From: DATJGF01 sp035495315
GTDB lineage: Bacteria; Verrucomicrobiota; Verrucomicrobiia; Limisphaerales; UBA8199
Direction of reading: 5' to 3'
DNA: 8,197 nucleotides
NCBI GenBank assembly: GCA_035495315.1
Contig: DATJGF010000217.1
Span: 1-8,197 of the forward strand
This document shows, one piece after another, positions 1 through 6,637 of the stretch (positions are counted from its first letter, which is position 1; every line of letters begins with the position of its first letter). Below the pieces are notes generated by a model. That model made no database searches, was not told the origin of the DNA, and saw nothing but the letters and a program-made list of their open reading frames with translations. The position numbers were made by a program, and so were the translations under genes.

Positions 1-135
1 TCATCCGACAAAGGACTTTTTCGCCGCGTTGCGCGAACGCTCGACATTTCGCACGCCACAGGAGGTATCCTGGAGGCGAAAACTAACAGCAACCCGGTTT
101 TTTACTCGGGCGCATCTCAATTTTTGAGAACCTGA
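1..135 (+). CDS. Possible C-terminal end of an HTH-like protein (partial, uncertain)
   Basis: Frame 1 is open from the window edge to a TGA at 133-135, giving 44 residues. The stretch RRVARTLDISHATGGILEA resembles a helix-turn-helix of the XRE/LacI style (VA..L.IS..T...IL), and a KTNSNP segment follows. The last residues (about 38-44) and the stop lie inside the inverted-repeat element that begins at 111, so the original 3' end may have been replaced by an insertion. No start is visible. Third-position GC is only slightly raised, and the other two forward frames are also open for tens of codons. This may be a chance ORF; the HTH reading is a visual resemblance only. Confidence 0.2.
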   Translation, partial: SSDKGLFRRVARTLDISHATGGILEAKTNSNPVFYSGASQFLRT

Positions 136-426
136 CCGAGCCCTAAATGATTGATTCTGGTGCTCTCATTAACACGCCGCTTCAACGCCCTATCCGTTCA
201 ATTGCTGTTGTATCCTGGTCTCATTAACCCCAGCTTTCAGCTGGGGGGTGGGCTGCGAAAGTGATCGGAACCGCTTCATTCAGCGGTTTATGGTGCCTGT
301 CTTAACTGTGCATCGGGAAAACCGCTGAATGAAGCGCTTGGAAGGCCCAGCACATAGCTTCACCCCGCTGAAGCTGAAGCGGGTGTTATAAGAGCCGAGG
401 AACAGGTGAACAAAAATTGAGACGCG
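111..426. mobile_element. MITE-like segment bounded by 16-nt inverted repeats
   Basis: Positions 111-126 (CGCATCTCAATTTTTG) are the reverse complement of 411-426 (CAAAAATTGAGACGCG) at 15 of 16 bases. The enclosed 284 bp has no ORF worth calling and contains a REP-like hairpin cluster. A TTTTTACTC string occurs on the outer side of both ends (99-107 and 430-438) in direct orientation. I see no transposase and no clear short target-site duplication. The arrangement fits a small non-autonomous element or its remnant. Two diverged copies of an intergenic repeat would be the alternative. Confidence 0.4.
226..387. repeat. REP/BIME-like palindromic cluster (hairpins A, B, B', A')
   Basis: Four hairpins are arranged symmetrically. 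A at 228-246 is CCCCAGCT-TTC-AGCTGGGG, a perfect 8-bp stem. B at 269-288 has a 7-bp stem (AACCGCT/AGCGGTT). B' at 319-336 is a perfect 18-nt inverted copy of 272-289. A' at 361-385 is a bulged hairpin; its reverse complement (AACACCCGCTTCAGC...) resembles A with its flank. Such mirrored units resemble REP/BIME elements mobilised by REP-associated tyrosine transposases, or the ends of IS200/IS605-type elements that have lost the transposase. No transposase is present here. A decayed further unit may lie at 164-190, which shares TCTCATTAAC with 219-228. Confidence 0.5.
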
Positions 427-546
427 TCCTTTTTACTCATTAGAATGCGAAATCGCTTGCATTAGTATTAATCCAGCCTCATAGTCCAAACGACCCCATC
501 GGAAAGTGCACCGCCCCAGGTTGCATTTGTTTTGCCATTCTACGGC

Positions 547-554
547 AGAAAGGA
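547..554 (+). promoter_or_regulatory. Ribosome binding site of the large secreted protein
   Basis: AGAAAGGA lies 3 nt before the ATG at 558 and 6 nt before the second ATG at 561. The spacing favours initiation at the second ATG, although the first is in the same frame and would add one methionine. Upstream, between the element end (426) and here, the best promoter-like pair is TTGCAT (457-462) and CATAGT (480-485) with a 17-nt spacer. It is too weak to call with confidence. Confidence 0.5.
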
Positions 555-557
555 CTC

Positions 558-3500
558 ATGATGAATACCTATCAAGTCAGGTCTCGGTCGACGCGGATAA
601 GACACGCTCGCTGGCGGACGGCGATTTTGGCGAGCATTCTCTCGGGCGGACAGCTCATTTCGCCGACTGGAGGATTGGCCGCCGTGAACGTCCTCACCTA
701 TCACAACGATGTCGCCCGGACGGGTGCTAATTTGAACGAGACTATCCTCACCCACGCCAACGTAACCGCCGCGCAGTTTGGCAAGCTATACTCTCAATCC
801 GTGGATGGGTATGTCTACGCCCAGCCCCTGGTGGTTTCCAGTCTAGACGTGCCCGGCAAAGGAACGCACGACGTCGTGTTTGTCGCCACCGAGCACAACA
901 GCGTTTATGCCTTCGATGCCCACGACAATGCGGGCGCGAATGCCGGTCCGCTGTGGCAGGTCAACCTCGGACCGTCGGTGCCTTCGGGCGATGTCGGATC
1001 TGGGGACGTGGTGCCGGAGATCGGGATCACGAGCACGCCGGTGATCGACCCAGGCGCCGGGATCCTATATGTGGTGGCCAAGACCAAGGAGAATGGCAAC
1101 TACTTCCAGCGGCTGCACGCGTTGAATATTTCGACCGGCGCCGAGCAGCCGGGCAGTCCAGTCGAGATCGGCGCGACGGTCCCCGGCACAGGAGACGGAA
1201 GCTTCAACGGCCAATTGACATTCAATCCTCTGCGCCAGATGAATCGGCCGGGCCTACTACTCTCGCAAGGCGTTGTTTATATCGCCTTCGCTTCACACGG
1301 CGATGTGACTCCGTACCATGGCTGGGTGTTTGGCTATGATGCCTCCACCCTCCAGCAGATCAGCGTGGTCTGCACCACCCCCAACGGCCTGACCGATCCG
1401 AGCGGCTATCCAATCGGGGGCGGAGGCATTTGGCAGGCGGGCGGTGGTCCCGCGACCGACGACACCGGCGATCTCTATGTGATCACCGGCAACGGCACCT
1501 TCGACGCGGATCCCACCCTAGGGGGTGGAGTCGATTATGGTGATTCGTTCTTGCGGCTCGCGCGAGCTAATGGCCTGGCAGTGTCCGACTACTTCACGCC
1601 GTTCAACGAAGATTATCTGAACCGCACCGACCTCGACCTTGGCTCCAGTGGTGTCCTGGTGCTGCCGGATTCAGTCGGCAGTGCGGCGCATCCGCACCTG
1701 CTGGTCGGCTCGGGAAAAGAAGGCACGATCTACCTCATCGACCGCGACAACATGGGGCGGTTCGCGCTCGGTGGTGACCAGGTGGTAGAGTCGTTGCCTT
1801 ACGTAATGGGTGGTGCCTATGGATCACCCGCGTTCTTCAACGGGTTTCTTTATTACAATGGCATCTATGACTCGCTGAAGGCTTTCCAGATCGTCAACGG
1901 ACAGATCGATCCCCCCTATCCTATCTCTCAAGCATTCAATTACTTCGGCTTCCCCGGCGCGGCCCCCAGCGTATCGGCCAATGACACCGCCGACGGCATT
2001 GTTTGGATACTCGATAACAGCGGCTATGGCGGACATACGCCGGCCGTGCTACACGCCCATAACGCCGCCGACTTAGGCCAGGAACTGTACAATAGCGCTC
2101 TGGTAGTAGGGGGACGCGACATGCTGGGTCCGGCCGTCAAGTTTACCACCCCGACAGTTGCCAATGGCAAGGTCTATGTCGGGACGCAATACGAGTTGGA
2201 CGTTCTGGGTCTGGGCAGCTTTCCGCCGCACGCTCAGATCACGTTGGCTCCTGCCAGCATTTCCGAACCGGTTAGCACCACGCACACGGTTGTTGCCCAG
2301 GTCACGGACACCATTGGCATTGCTCAGGCCGGCGCGACGGTGCGATTCGAGGTGGTCTCAGGACCCAATGCGGGAGTTAATAGCGATACGGGAGGATGCT
2401 CCTTTGGCGGTTGTTATGCCGATTCCTATGGGAACGTACAGTGGACCTACATCAGCAATGGGCAACTGGGGACTGACCAAATCGTCGCCTGCACTGCAGA
2501 TCCTCAAAACGGCACGCCGCAGTGCGCTCAGGCAGCTGTCGACTGGGCACTCCCCCCGGTCTCATTTGCCTATCCTGACTTCAGCTCTTCAGAGGGGCTG
2601 AGCCTGGTGGGAAGTGCCCGCACCGTCGGCAATGTCCTCCGATTAACACCCACGGACTATTGGCAGGCGGGAGCGGCCTGGGAAACGTTTCGCCAGCCGG
2701 TGGGAGATGGCTTCACGACAACGTTTACTTTCCAAATCACAGGGATGGGAGGGGCCGGGGCCGATGGCTTTACCTTTGTCATTCAGGATGGCGATCCTCT
2801 CAATTTCGCAGGCGCTGGTTCCTCGGCACTGGGATTTAACGGAGGTGGCTTGGGTTATGGTGGTTTGGTCAATAGCCTGGCCGTGGAGTTTGATCGTTGG
2901 GCCAACGGCGAGTACTCGGATCCCAACAACAACCATATCAGCGTTCACACGCTTGGCCCTAACTACAACTCCCCTGACGAGACTTACTCCGTGGGCCGTA
3001 CGACCGCCATCCCGATCCTTTCCGACACCAACGTTCATACTGTGCAGATTGTGTACGAGCCTGGCGTGATGCAAATTTTCCTCGATGACCTACAGAACCC
3101 AGTGCTGATCGTGCCGATGGATCTGGGCGCAGTTCTTTCGTTAGATCACGGTCATGCCTGGGTAGGATTTACCGCGGCCACCGGCGGCGATTATGAGAAC
3201 CACGACATCCTGAGCTGGAGCTTCCAACGCACCCTCCGCGAGATCTGCAACGACGGACTGGACAACGACGGAAACGGCCTCATCGATGCCGCTGATCCCC
3301 AGTGCCAATCCCGCAAACCGCTGCAGCTTAGTTTGTCGCCCTCCGCCGATGTCGGGCTCCTTACTAGCCCGCACACCCTCACAGCCCGCGTCACCGACAG
3401 CGATGGCAATCCCCAGGCGGGTGTCTTCGTGTGGTTCCAAGCGGCCGGGGTTGATTTCGTCTCGAGCGGACAACTCATCAGCCAAAACGCAGGATGTAAT

Positions 3501-4787
3501 CCCGCGGATTGCCGCTCCGACCAGAACGGTGAAGTACAGTGGAAGTACTGGGGAAGCGGTTACCCTGGTTTCGACTCGATCACCGCCTCCGCCTACGATG
3601 CACCCTACCGCACCCAGCTGCAAAGTTACGCGACGCAGGAATGGCAGGCCCCACCACCACCGCCCCCCGGCAATGGCAACGGCTTGCTGGGTGTTTACTA
3701 TGACAATATCGATTTCACCGGCCCTTCGATCTCACGAATTGATCCGCAAATTGCCTTCGATTGGGGTACCGATTCACCTGATCCCGCCATCGGGCCGGAT
3801 ACCTTCAGCGTCCGCTGGACTGGCGAAGTTGAGCCCCAGTTCACTCAACCTTATACATTCACTGGTCGGACCGATGACGGCATGCGGGTGTGGGTCGATG
3901 GTCAGTTGATTATCGACGCGTTCTATGACCAACCCCCGACGTATCACAACGGAACGATTTCGTTGTTCGCCGGCAAGAGGTACAAGATCCAAATCGACTA
4001 TTACGAGAATAGAATCGGAGCCGTGGCCATGTTGTTCTGGTCGGGCCCGGCTACCCCATTCGATTTCGTGCCGCAAACCCAGCTTTACTCACCATGCCAA
4101 ATCATCTGCCCGACGAATTTCGCGGTCTGCAACGATCCCGGCACCTGTAGTGCTGTGGTAAACTACACGACTCCGACCGCCGTCGGCGATTGCGGGACCA
4201 TCACGTGCAATCCCCCTTCGGGTGCCCAATTCCCGACAGGCCCCACCCTGGTAACTTGCAGCGAGCCTGCCGGGACGCTGTGCAGTTTCACAGTGACCGT
4301 AACGGATTGCGAGGCACCAAAGATGAGCAGCTCGGTCGCAACCAAAAGCCTGTCACCGGACAGCCTTGACCTGATCAATGTCGGCTTCCAAGCGCAAGCG
4401 CTCGACAATTGCGATGGCCCAATCACCCCCGCCAGCATCCAAGTCCAGGTCTTTAGCGATGAGGACGAACTGCCGCCCGGCACTGGACCTTTCTCTCCCG
4501 ATGCCAAAAACCTGACGGCTACGGGCAATCTGCGGCTTCGCGCCGAACGAAGTGCTAACGGAGACGGGCGCGTTTACCTAATCGTCGCCAAGGCCACCGA
4601 CAAAGCCGGGAACACCGGGTTCTGCGTTTCGACGGTCACCGTGCCGCACGACAGCGGTGCCAAATCCATTTCATCTGTCGTTACGCAGGCAAACGCCGCG
4701 GCTGCCTATGCAACCGCTCATAAGGGTGCCCCGCCACCCGGCTATTTCCAAATCGGCAACGGCCCAATCGTGGGTGCAAAGCAATAG
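558..4787 (+). CDS. Large secreted protein: beta-propeller, Ig, L-type lectin, PA14, HYR
   Basis: A 1409-aa exported protein. Residues 1-42 form a signal peptide (arginine-rich n-region, hydrophobic TAILASILSG, likely cleavage after GLAA). Residues about 45-553 are a PQQ-type beta-propeller opening with YHNDVARTGANLNE. Residues about 557-662 are a Big-1-like Ig domain. Residues 666-891 are a legume-type lectin with metal ligands E777, D779, N783, D788 and H793. Residues 895-916 form a Cys-flanked metal loop (NDGLDNDGNG). Residues about 920-1030 are a second Big-1-like domain, followed by a proline linker. Residues 1042-1178 are PA14 with TDDGMRVWVDG at 1105-1115. Residues 1180-1254 are HYR, then a last Ig-like segment. 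Twenty cysteines suggest disulfides outside the cytoplasm. There is no PEP-CTERM, transmembrane or sorting tail, so attachment is unknown. Lectin plus PA14 suggests glycan binding or adhesion (inference). I see no dehydrogenase motifs, so the propeller may be structural. Confidence 0.95.
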   Translation: MMNTYQVRSRSTRIRHARWRTAILASILSGGQLISPTGGLAAVNVLTYHNDVARTGANLNETILTHANVTAAQFGKLYSQSVDGYVYAQPLVVSSLDVPGKGTHDVVFVATEHNSVYAFDAHDNAGANAGPLWQVNLGPSVPSGDVGSGDVVPEIGITSTPVIDPGAGILYVVAKTKENGNYFQRLHALNISTGAEQPGSPVEIGATVPGTGDGSFNGQLTFNPLRQMNRPGLLLSQGVVYIAFASHGDVTPYHGWVFGYDASTLQQISVVCTTPNGLTDPSGYPIGGGGIWQAGGGPATDDTGDLYVITGNGTFDADPTLGGGVDYGDSFLRLARANGLAVSDYFTPFNEDYLNRTDLDLGSSGVLVLPDSVGSAAHPHLLVGSGKEGTIYLIDRDNMGRFALGGDQVVESLPYVMGGAYGSPAFFNGFLYYNGIYDSLKAFQIVNGQIDPPYPISQAFNYFGFPGAAPSVSANDTADGIVWILDNSGYGGHTPAVLHAHNAADLGQELYNSALVVGGRDMLGPAVKFTTPTVANGKVYVGTQYELDVLGLGSFPPHAQITLAPASISEPVSTTHTVVAQVTDTIGIAQAGATVRFEVVSGPNAGVNSDTGGCSFGGCYADSYGNVQWTYISNGQLGTDQIVACTADPQNGTPQCAQAAVDWALPPVSFAYPDFSSSEGLSLVGSARTVGNVLRLTPTDYWQAGAAWETFRQPVGDGFTTTFTFQITGMGGAGADGFTFVIQDGDPLNFAGAGSSALGFNGGGLGYGGLVNSLAVEFDRWANGEYSDPNNNHISVHTLGPNYNSPDETYSVGRTTAIPILSDTNVHTVQIVYEPGVMQIFLDDLQNPVLIVPMDLGAVLSLDHGHAWVGFTAATGGDYENHDILSWSFQRTLREICNDGLDNDGNGLIDAADPQCQSRKPLQLSLSPSADVGLLTSPHTLTARVTDSDGNPQAGVFVWFQAAGVDFVSSGQLISQNAGCNPADCRSDQNGEVQWKYWGSGYPGFDSITASAYDAPYRTQLQSYATQEWQAPPPPPPGNGNGLLGVYYDNIDFTGPSISRIDPQIAFDWGTDSPDPAIGPDTFSVRWTGEVEPQFTQPYTFTGRTDDGMRVWVDGQLIIDAFYDQPPTYHNGTISLFAGKRYKIQIDYYENRIGAVAMLFWSGPATPFDFVPQTQLYSPCQIICPTNFAVCNDPGTCSAVVNYTTPTAVGDCGTITCNPPSGAQFPTGPTLVTCSEPAGTLCSFTVTVTDCEAPKMSSSVATKSLSPDSLDLINVGFQAQALDNCDGPITPASIQVQVFSDEDELPPGTGPFSPDAKNLTATGNLRLRAERSANGDGRVYLIVAKATDKAGNTGFCVSTVTVPHDSGAKSISSVVTQANAAAAYATAHKGAPPPGYFQIGNGPIVGAKQ

Positions 4788-4846
4788 CCCCTCCATGTTC
4801 CGGTTTAGCTCCTCATTCCGCACCTGGTGATTTCAAAATCTTCCTG

Positions 4847-4928
4847 GCTAAAGCGATTGAAGTTGAACCGTAGCCGAGCTTCACCGCGCGCACAAGCGAG
4901 GCGGTTCGTCTCCAGGAAATAGTTAAGC
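4847..4928 (-). repeat. attC-like site 1 (after the NAD(P)-binding protein gene)
   Basis: On the minus strand it begins with GCTTAAC (4928-4922), a perfect match to RYYYAAC that contains the TAA stop of the upstream gene. It ends near CTTTAGC (4853-4847), a degenerate GTTRRRY. Inside, GAACCG pairs with CGGTTC (4865-4870 with 4902-4907), and a GCTT/AAGC stem lies near the tip. The distal half GGTTCAACTTCAATCG strongly resembles the L'-spacer part of classical attC sites. The same stretch is the only structure between the convergent genes ending at 4787 and 4923. It has no U-tract, so it does not look like a rho-independent terminator. Confidence 0.5.
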
Positions 4929-5612
4929 GGCCAATCTCTGTCTCTGCTCATTGCGTTCATCGCTTGGCTCAGACCTGCGGGTGATCATCGGCGTGCGTTC
5001 GCGAATTGGCTGCGTCGCGTGCTCCAGCATCCACCACGCGACATCACCGCGTGAAATTGCGGCGGTCATCGCAAAACTCTCCACGATCCTCACGCGTCGA
5101 GTGAGCGGGCCACTGGTGAGTCGCGTCGGGCGCGGGCAGCACCAATCAAGTCCCGAGTCGGCAAACACGCGCTCCATAGCCGCGAGATCGCGATAACCGA
5201 TGCCGACGTTCGATTTGGCGACGAAAAACTTCATCAGGAGATTCATGCGTGCCGCGCTGTCCGCGACGCCTGCGGCGCTCACGGCGATCACGCGCGCGAG
5301 GCCGTGCTGCTGCATCGCGTTGACGAGCATGCCCGCCGTGCGCGAGGAAAAATCTGGCGGCGAGGCGAGTGCGCTCCACGGATTCGCCGGATTAATTCGC
5401 TTGATGCCGAGCGCCGACAGCACGGCTTCGTGACCACCCACTTGCTCAGCGAAACAACCCGGCTGCAACACATCACCGATCAAGATGCGTGCCCGCGAAT
5501 CGATGCCATCCGCACGCCGCACAACCGCCGTGACGGTATGACCTTGGTCACAGGCCAGGCGCACCAAGTGTTTTCCGACCCCGCCCGACGCGCCGAACAC
5601 TAATAGCTTCAT
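4923..5612 (-). CDS. NAD(P)-binding Rossmann-fold protein, NmrA/atypical SDR type
   Basis: A 229-aa cytosolic protein starting MKLLVFGASGGVGKHL. The glycine-rich loop G7-A-S-G10-G-V-G13 binds the dinucleotide, and R32-R33 after the second strand suggest NADP(H). Further family marks are GDV (46-48), VSAAG (111-115), Y140 followed by RDLAAMERVFADSGLDW, and RP (161-162) before RLTSGPLT. This pattern is typical of NAD(P)H-binding epimerase/reductase-like proteins (NmrA-like or atypical SDR). The substrate cannot be read from sequence. The length is usual for the family and the gene looks intact; the tail (about 210-229) is charged and probably disordered. The stop TAA lies within attC-like site 1. 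No strong Shine-Dalgarno precedes the ATG, and a leader of about 135 nt separates it from site 2. Confidence 0.85.
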   Translation of the reverse strand: MKLLVFGASGGVGKHLVRLACDQGHTVTAVVRRADGIDSRARILIGDVLQPGCFAEQVGGHEAVLSALGIKRINPANPWSALASPPDFSSRTAGMLVNAMQQHGLARVIAVSAAGVADSAARMNLLMKFFVAKSNVGIGYRDLAAMERVFADSGLDWCCPRPTRLTSGPLTRRVRIVESFAMTAAISRGDVAWWMLEHATQPIRERTPMITRRSEPSDERNEQRQRLAA

Positions 5613-5747
5613 AGCATCTGGCGGGCTCGCGATGTCCGAATAAACGAGTGCGGTCCTGTTATGGTGAAACGCCGAATTCTGCTTGGGCGTTGGAAAGTCT
5701 TAGACCATTTGTTTTGGTGGCTCTCGCCGAACCCGCTCGACCGGCCC

Positions 5748-5838
5748 GCGTAATGCCGCACCTCAGGCACCCCGCGCCGCTGGCACCGGGTATGAAACAA
5801 AATGGTCATCGCGGGTTGCCTGCAGGTGCTGGTTATAC
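5748..5838 (-). repeat. attC-like site 2 (after the six-helix membrane protein gene)
   Basis: A strong imperfect palindrome. Arms 5758-5776 and 5810-5829 pair at 18 positions with one mismatch and one extra G in the gene-proximal arm (minus strand: GCACCT, extra G, CAGGCA, then CCCGCG). The loop is 33 nt. GTATAAC (5838-5832) contains the TAA stop of the membrane-protein gene and stands 2 nt outside the stem. The distal counterpart ATTACGC (5754-5748) is a poor GTTRRRY. The single extra base in the R''-side arm is the attC hallmark. There is no U-run, so a plain terminator is less likely. The leader from 5747 to 5613 shows no convincing promoter. Confidence 0.5.
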
Positions 5839-6423
5839 CGCGCCCGGTGCGGATTCCTCACGCGCGGCTTTCCCAAACAACAACGCCGATACGACAAACA
5901 ACATGGCGTTAAACGCATTCCCACCAAACCCGCGCAATACAGCCGCTGTCCACGGCGTAACCTGAGGATTCCGAATAATCAGCGCAATCACTAGGACCAA
6001 CGCTTGAGCGAGTGCTGTCACCAACAGGGCGCGTGCCATGCCATTTGACTGGAAGCGTGCCATGGCGGCTCCGATGATCCCCACCATGGGCACCACGAAA
6101 TAGCCGAAGGCGGCAGGATTGACGTCGTCGGCGCCTTGGACAAAGTTCCCCCAGACGAGCAGGAACATCGTCACCAGCGCAACGACCGCGGCGGCTCGGT
6201 ACGCCGGTGTGCCAAGCTTCCTGATTACCATCTGAAACGTCAGACCGATGCCGAAGAGGAGAGTGCCGACAGCGCCGACAAGAAGAAAGACGCGGATATC
6301 CCAGCCCCATCCACCCGCAAAAAGGCTCCGCAGCAAGGGTATCCCCAGGAGGAGCACGGTGATGACTGCCGGTGTCTTCCAGAGGCTCCTGCGCCGTTCA
6401 CTGTCCTGCGTTTTTGTGTTCAT
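5833..6423 (-). CDS. Conserved six-helix membrane protein of unknown function
   Basis: A 196-aa inner-membrane protein. A short basic N-terminus (SERRRSLWK) precedes six predicted helices at about 17-38, 43-67, 75-96, 104-123, 129-150 and 168-184. The block AYRAAAVVALVTMFLLVWGNF...NPAAFGY...GIIGAAMARF...GMARALLVTALAQALVLVIAL is one I recall from a widespread family of uncharacterised integral membrane proteins; no function is established that I know of. The start is supported by GAGAGGG (minus strand, 6434-6428) 4 nt before the ATG. A promoter-like pair and an operator-like palindrome lie directly upstream, so this cassette appears to have its own regulated promoter. The stop TAA lies in the R''-like box of site 2. 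There are no obvious catalytic residues. Confidence 0.8.
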   Translation of the reverse strand: MNTKTQDSERRRSLWKTPAVITVLLLGIPLLRSLFAGGWGWDIRVFLLVGAVGTLLFGIGLTFQMVIRKLGTPAYRAAAVVALVTMFLLVWGNFVQGADDVNPAAFGYFVVPMVGIIGAAMARFQSNGMARALLVTALAQALVLVIALIIRNPQVTPWTAAVLRGFGGNAFNAMLFVVSALLFGKAAREESAPGAV

Positions 6424-6442
6424 TTGGCCCTCTCAAGGTTAA

Positions 6443-6463
6443 TTACTTTGCGCCACAAAGTAA
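6443..6463. promoter_or_regulatory. Operator-like palindrome upstream of the six-helix membrane protein
   Basis: TTACTTTG (6443-6450) and CAAAGTAA (6456-6463) form a perfect 8-bp inverted repeat around a 5-nt centre (CGCCA). AAGG and CCTT continue the symmetry further out with a 4-nt offset. It lies 20 nt upstream of the ATG at 6423 and overlaps the proposed -10 hexamer. The size and symmetry suit a dimeric winged-helix repressor. No regulator gene is in the window. Confidence 0.55.
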
Positions 6464-6485
6464 CCTTGCGATGAAAACCAGTCAA
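6457..6485 (-). promoter_or_regulatory. Candidate promoter of the six-helix membrane protein
   Basis: On the minus strand TTGACT (6485-6480, 5 of 6 to the -35 consensus) is followed after 17 nt by TACTTT (6462-6457, 3 of 6 to the -10). The -10 falls in one arm of the palindrome 6443-6463, an arrangement expected for repression. The distance to the ATG is about 33 nt. Confidence 0.4.
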
Positions 6486-6539
6486 GCCTGAATCAGCGCA
6501 GCATTGCACGCGAGGCTCGCTCACCGCGCTCGGCAAGCC

Positions 6540-6637
6540 CGCTACCATGTGGAGCCGAGCGATGGCTGGCCCCGTTTTGACTTCCGAATCGCCAAAGTCT
6601 CACCGAGCCAGCCATTCGCTCCGTCGAAAAGTTAGCT
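6540..6637 (-). repeat. attC-like site 3 (after the 112-aa hypothetical protein gene)
   Basis: The stem is formed by 6607-6621 (minus GAGCGAATGGCTGGC) and 6557-6570 (minus GCCAGCCATCGCTC). That is 14 bp with one extra A in the gene-proximal arm and a 36-nt loop. The outer box AGCTAAC (6637-6631) contains the TAA stop and faces GGTAGCG (6546-6540), a one-mismatch partner of GCTAAC. A competing 8-bp stem, 6527-6534 with 6554-6561, overlaps the distal arm. No U-tract follows. The rest of the gap down to 6424 holds the promoter and operator of the next gene. Confidence 0.45.

Noticed and set aside
602..2215. A PQQ-dependent dehydrogenase
   Set aside because: The propeller is of the PQQ-repeat type, but I see no catalytic Asp/Glu signature, no cytochrome CxxCH motif and a non-enzymatic domain context.
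2643..3623. Minus-strand ORFs of 143 and 160 aa inside the large gene
   Set aside because: They lie opposite clearly coding lectin and Ig domains and have no recognisable protein features; they are shadow frames.
4788..4922. A bidirectional rho-independent terminator between the convergent genes
   Set aside because: There is no compact GC stem followed by a T-run on either strand; the main inverted repeat is loose and is better explained as an attC-like site.
6136..6474. Plus-strand ORF of 112 aa
   Set aside because: It is antisense to the six-helix membrane protein and its composition (K/R/E/D runs) is what the complement of hydrophobic codons gives.
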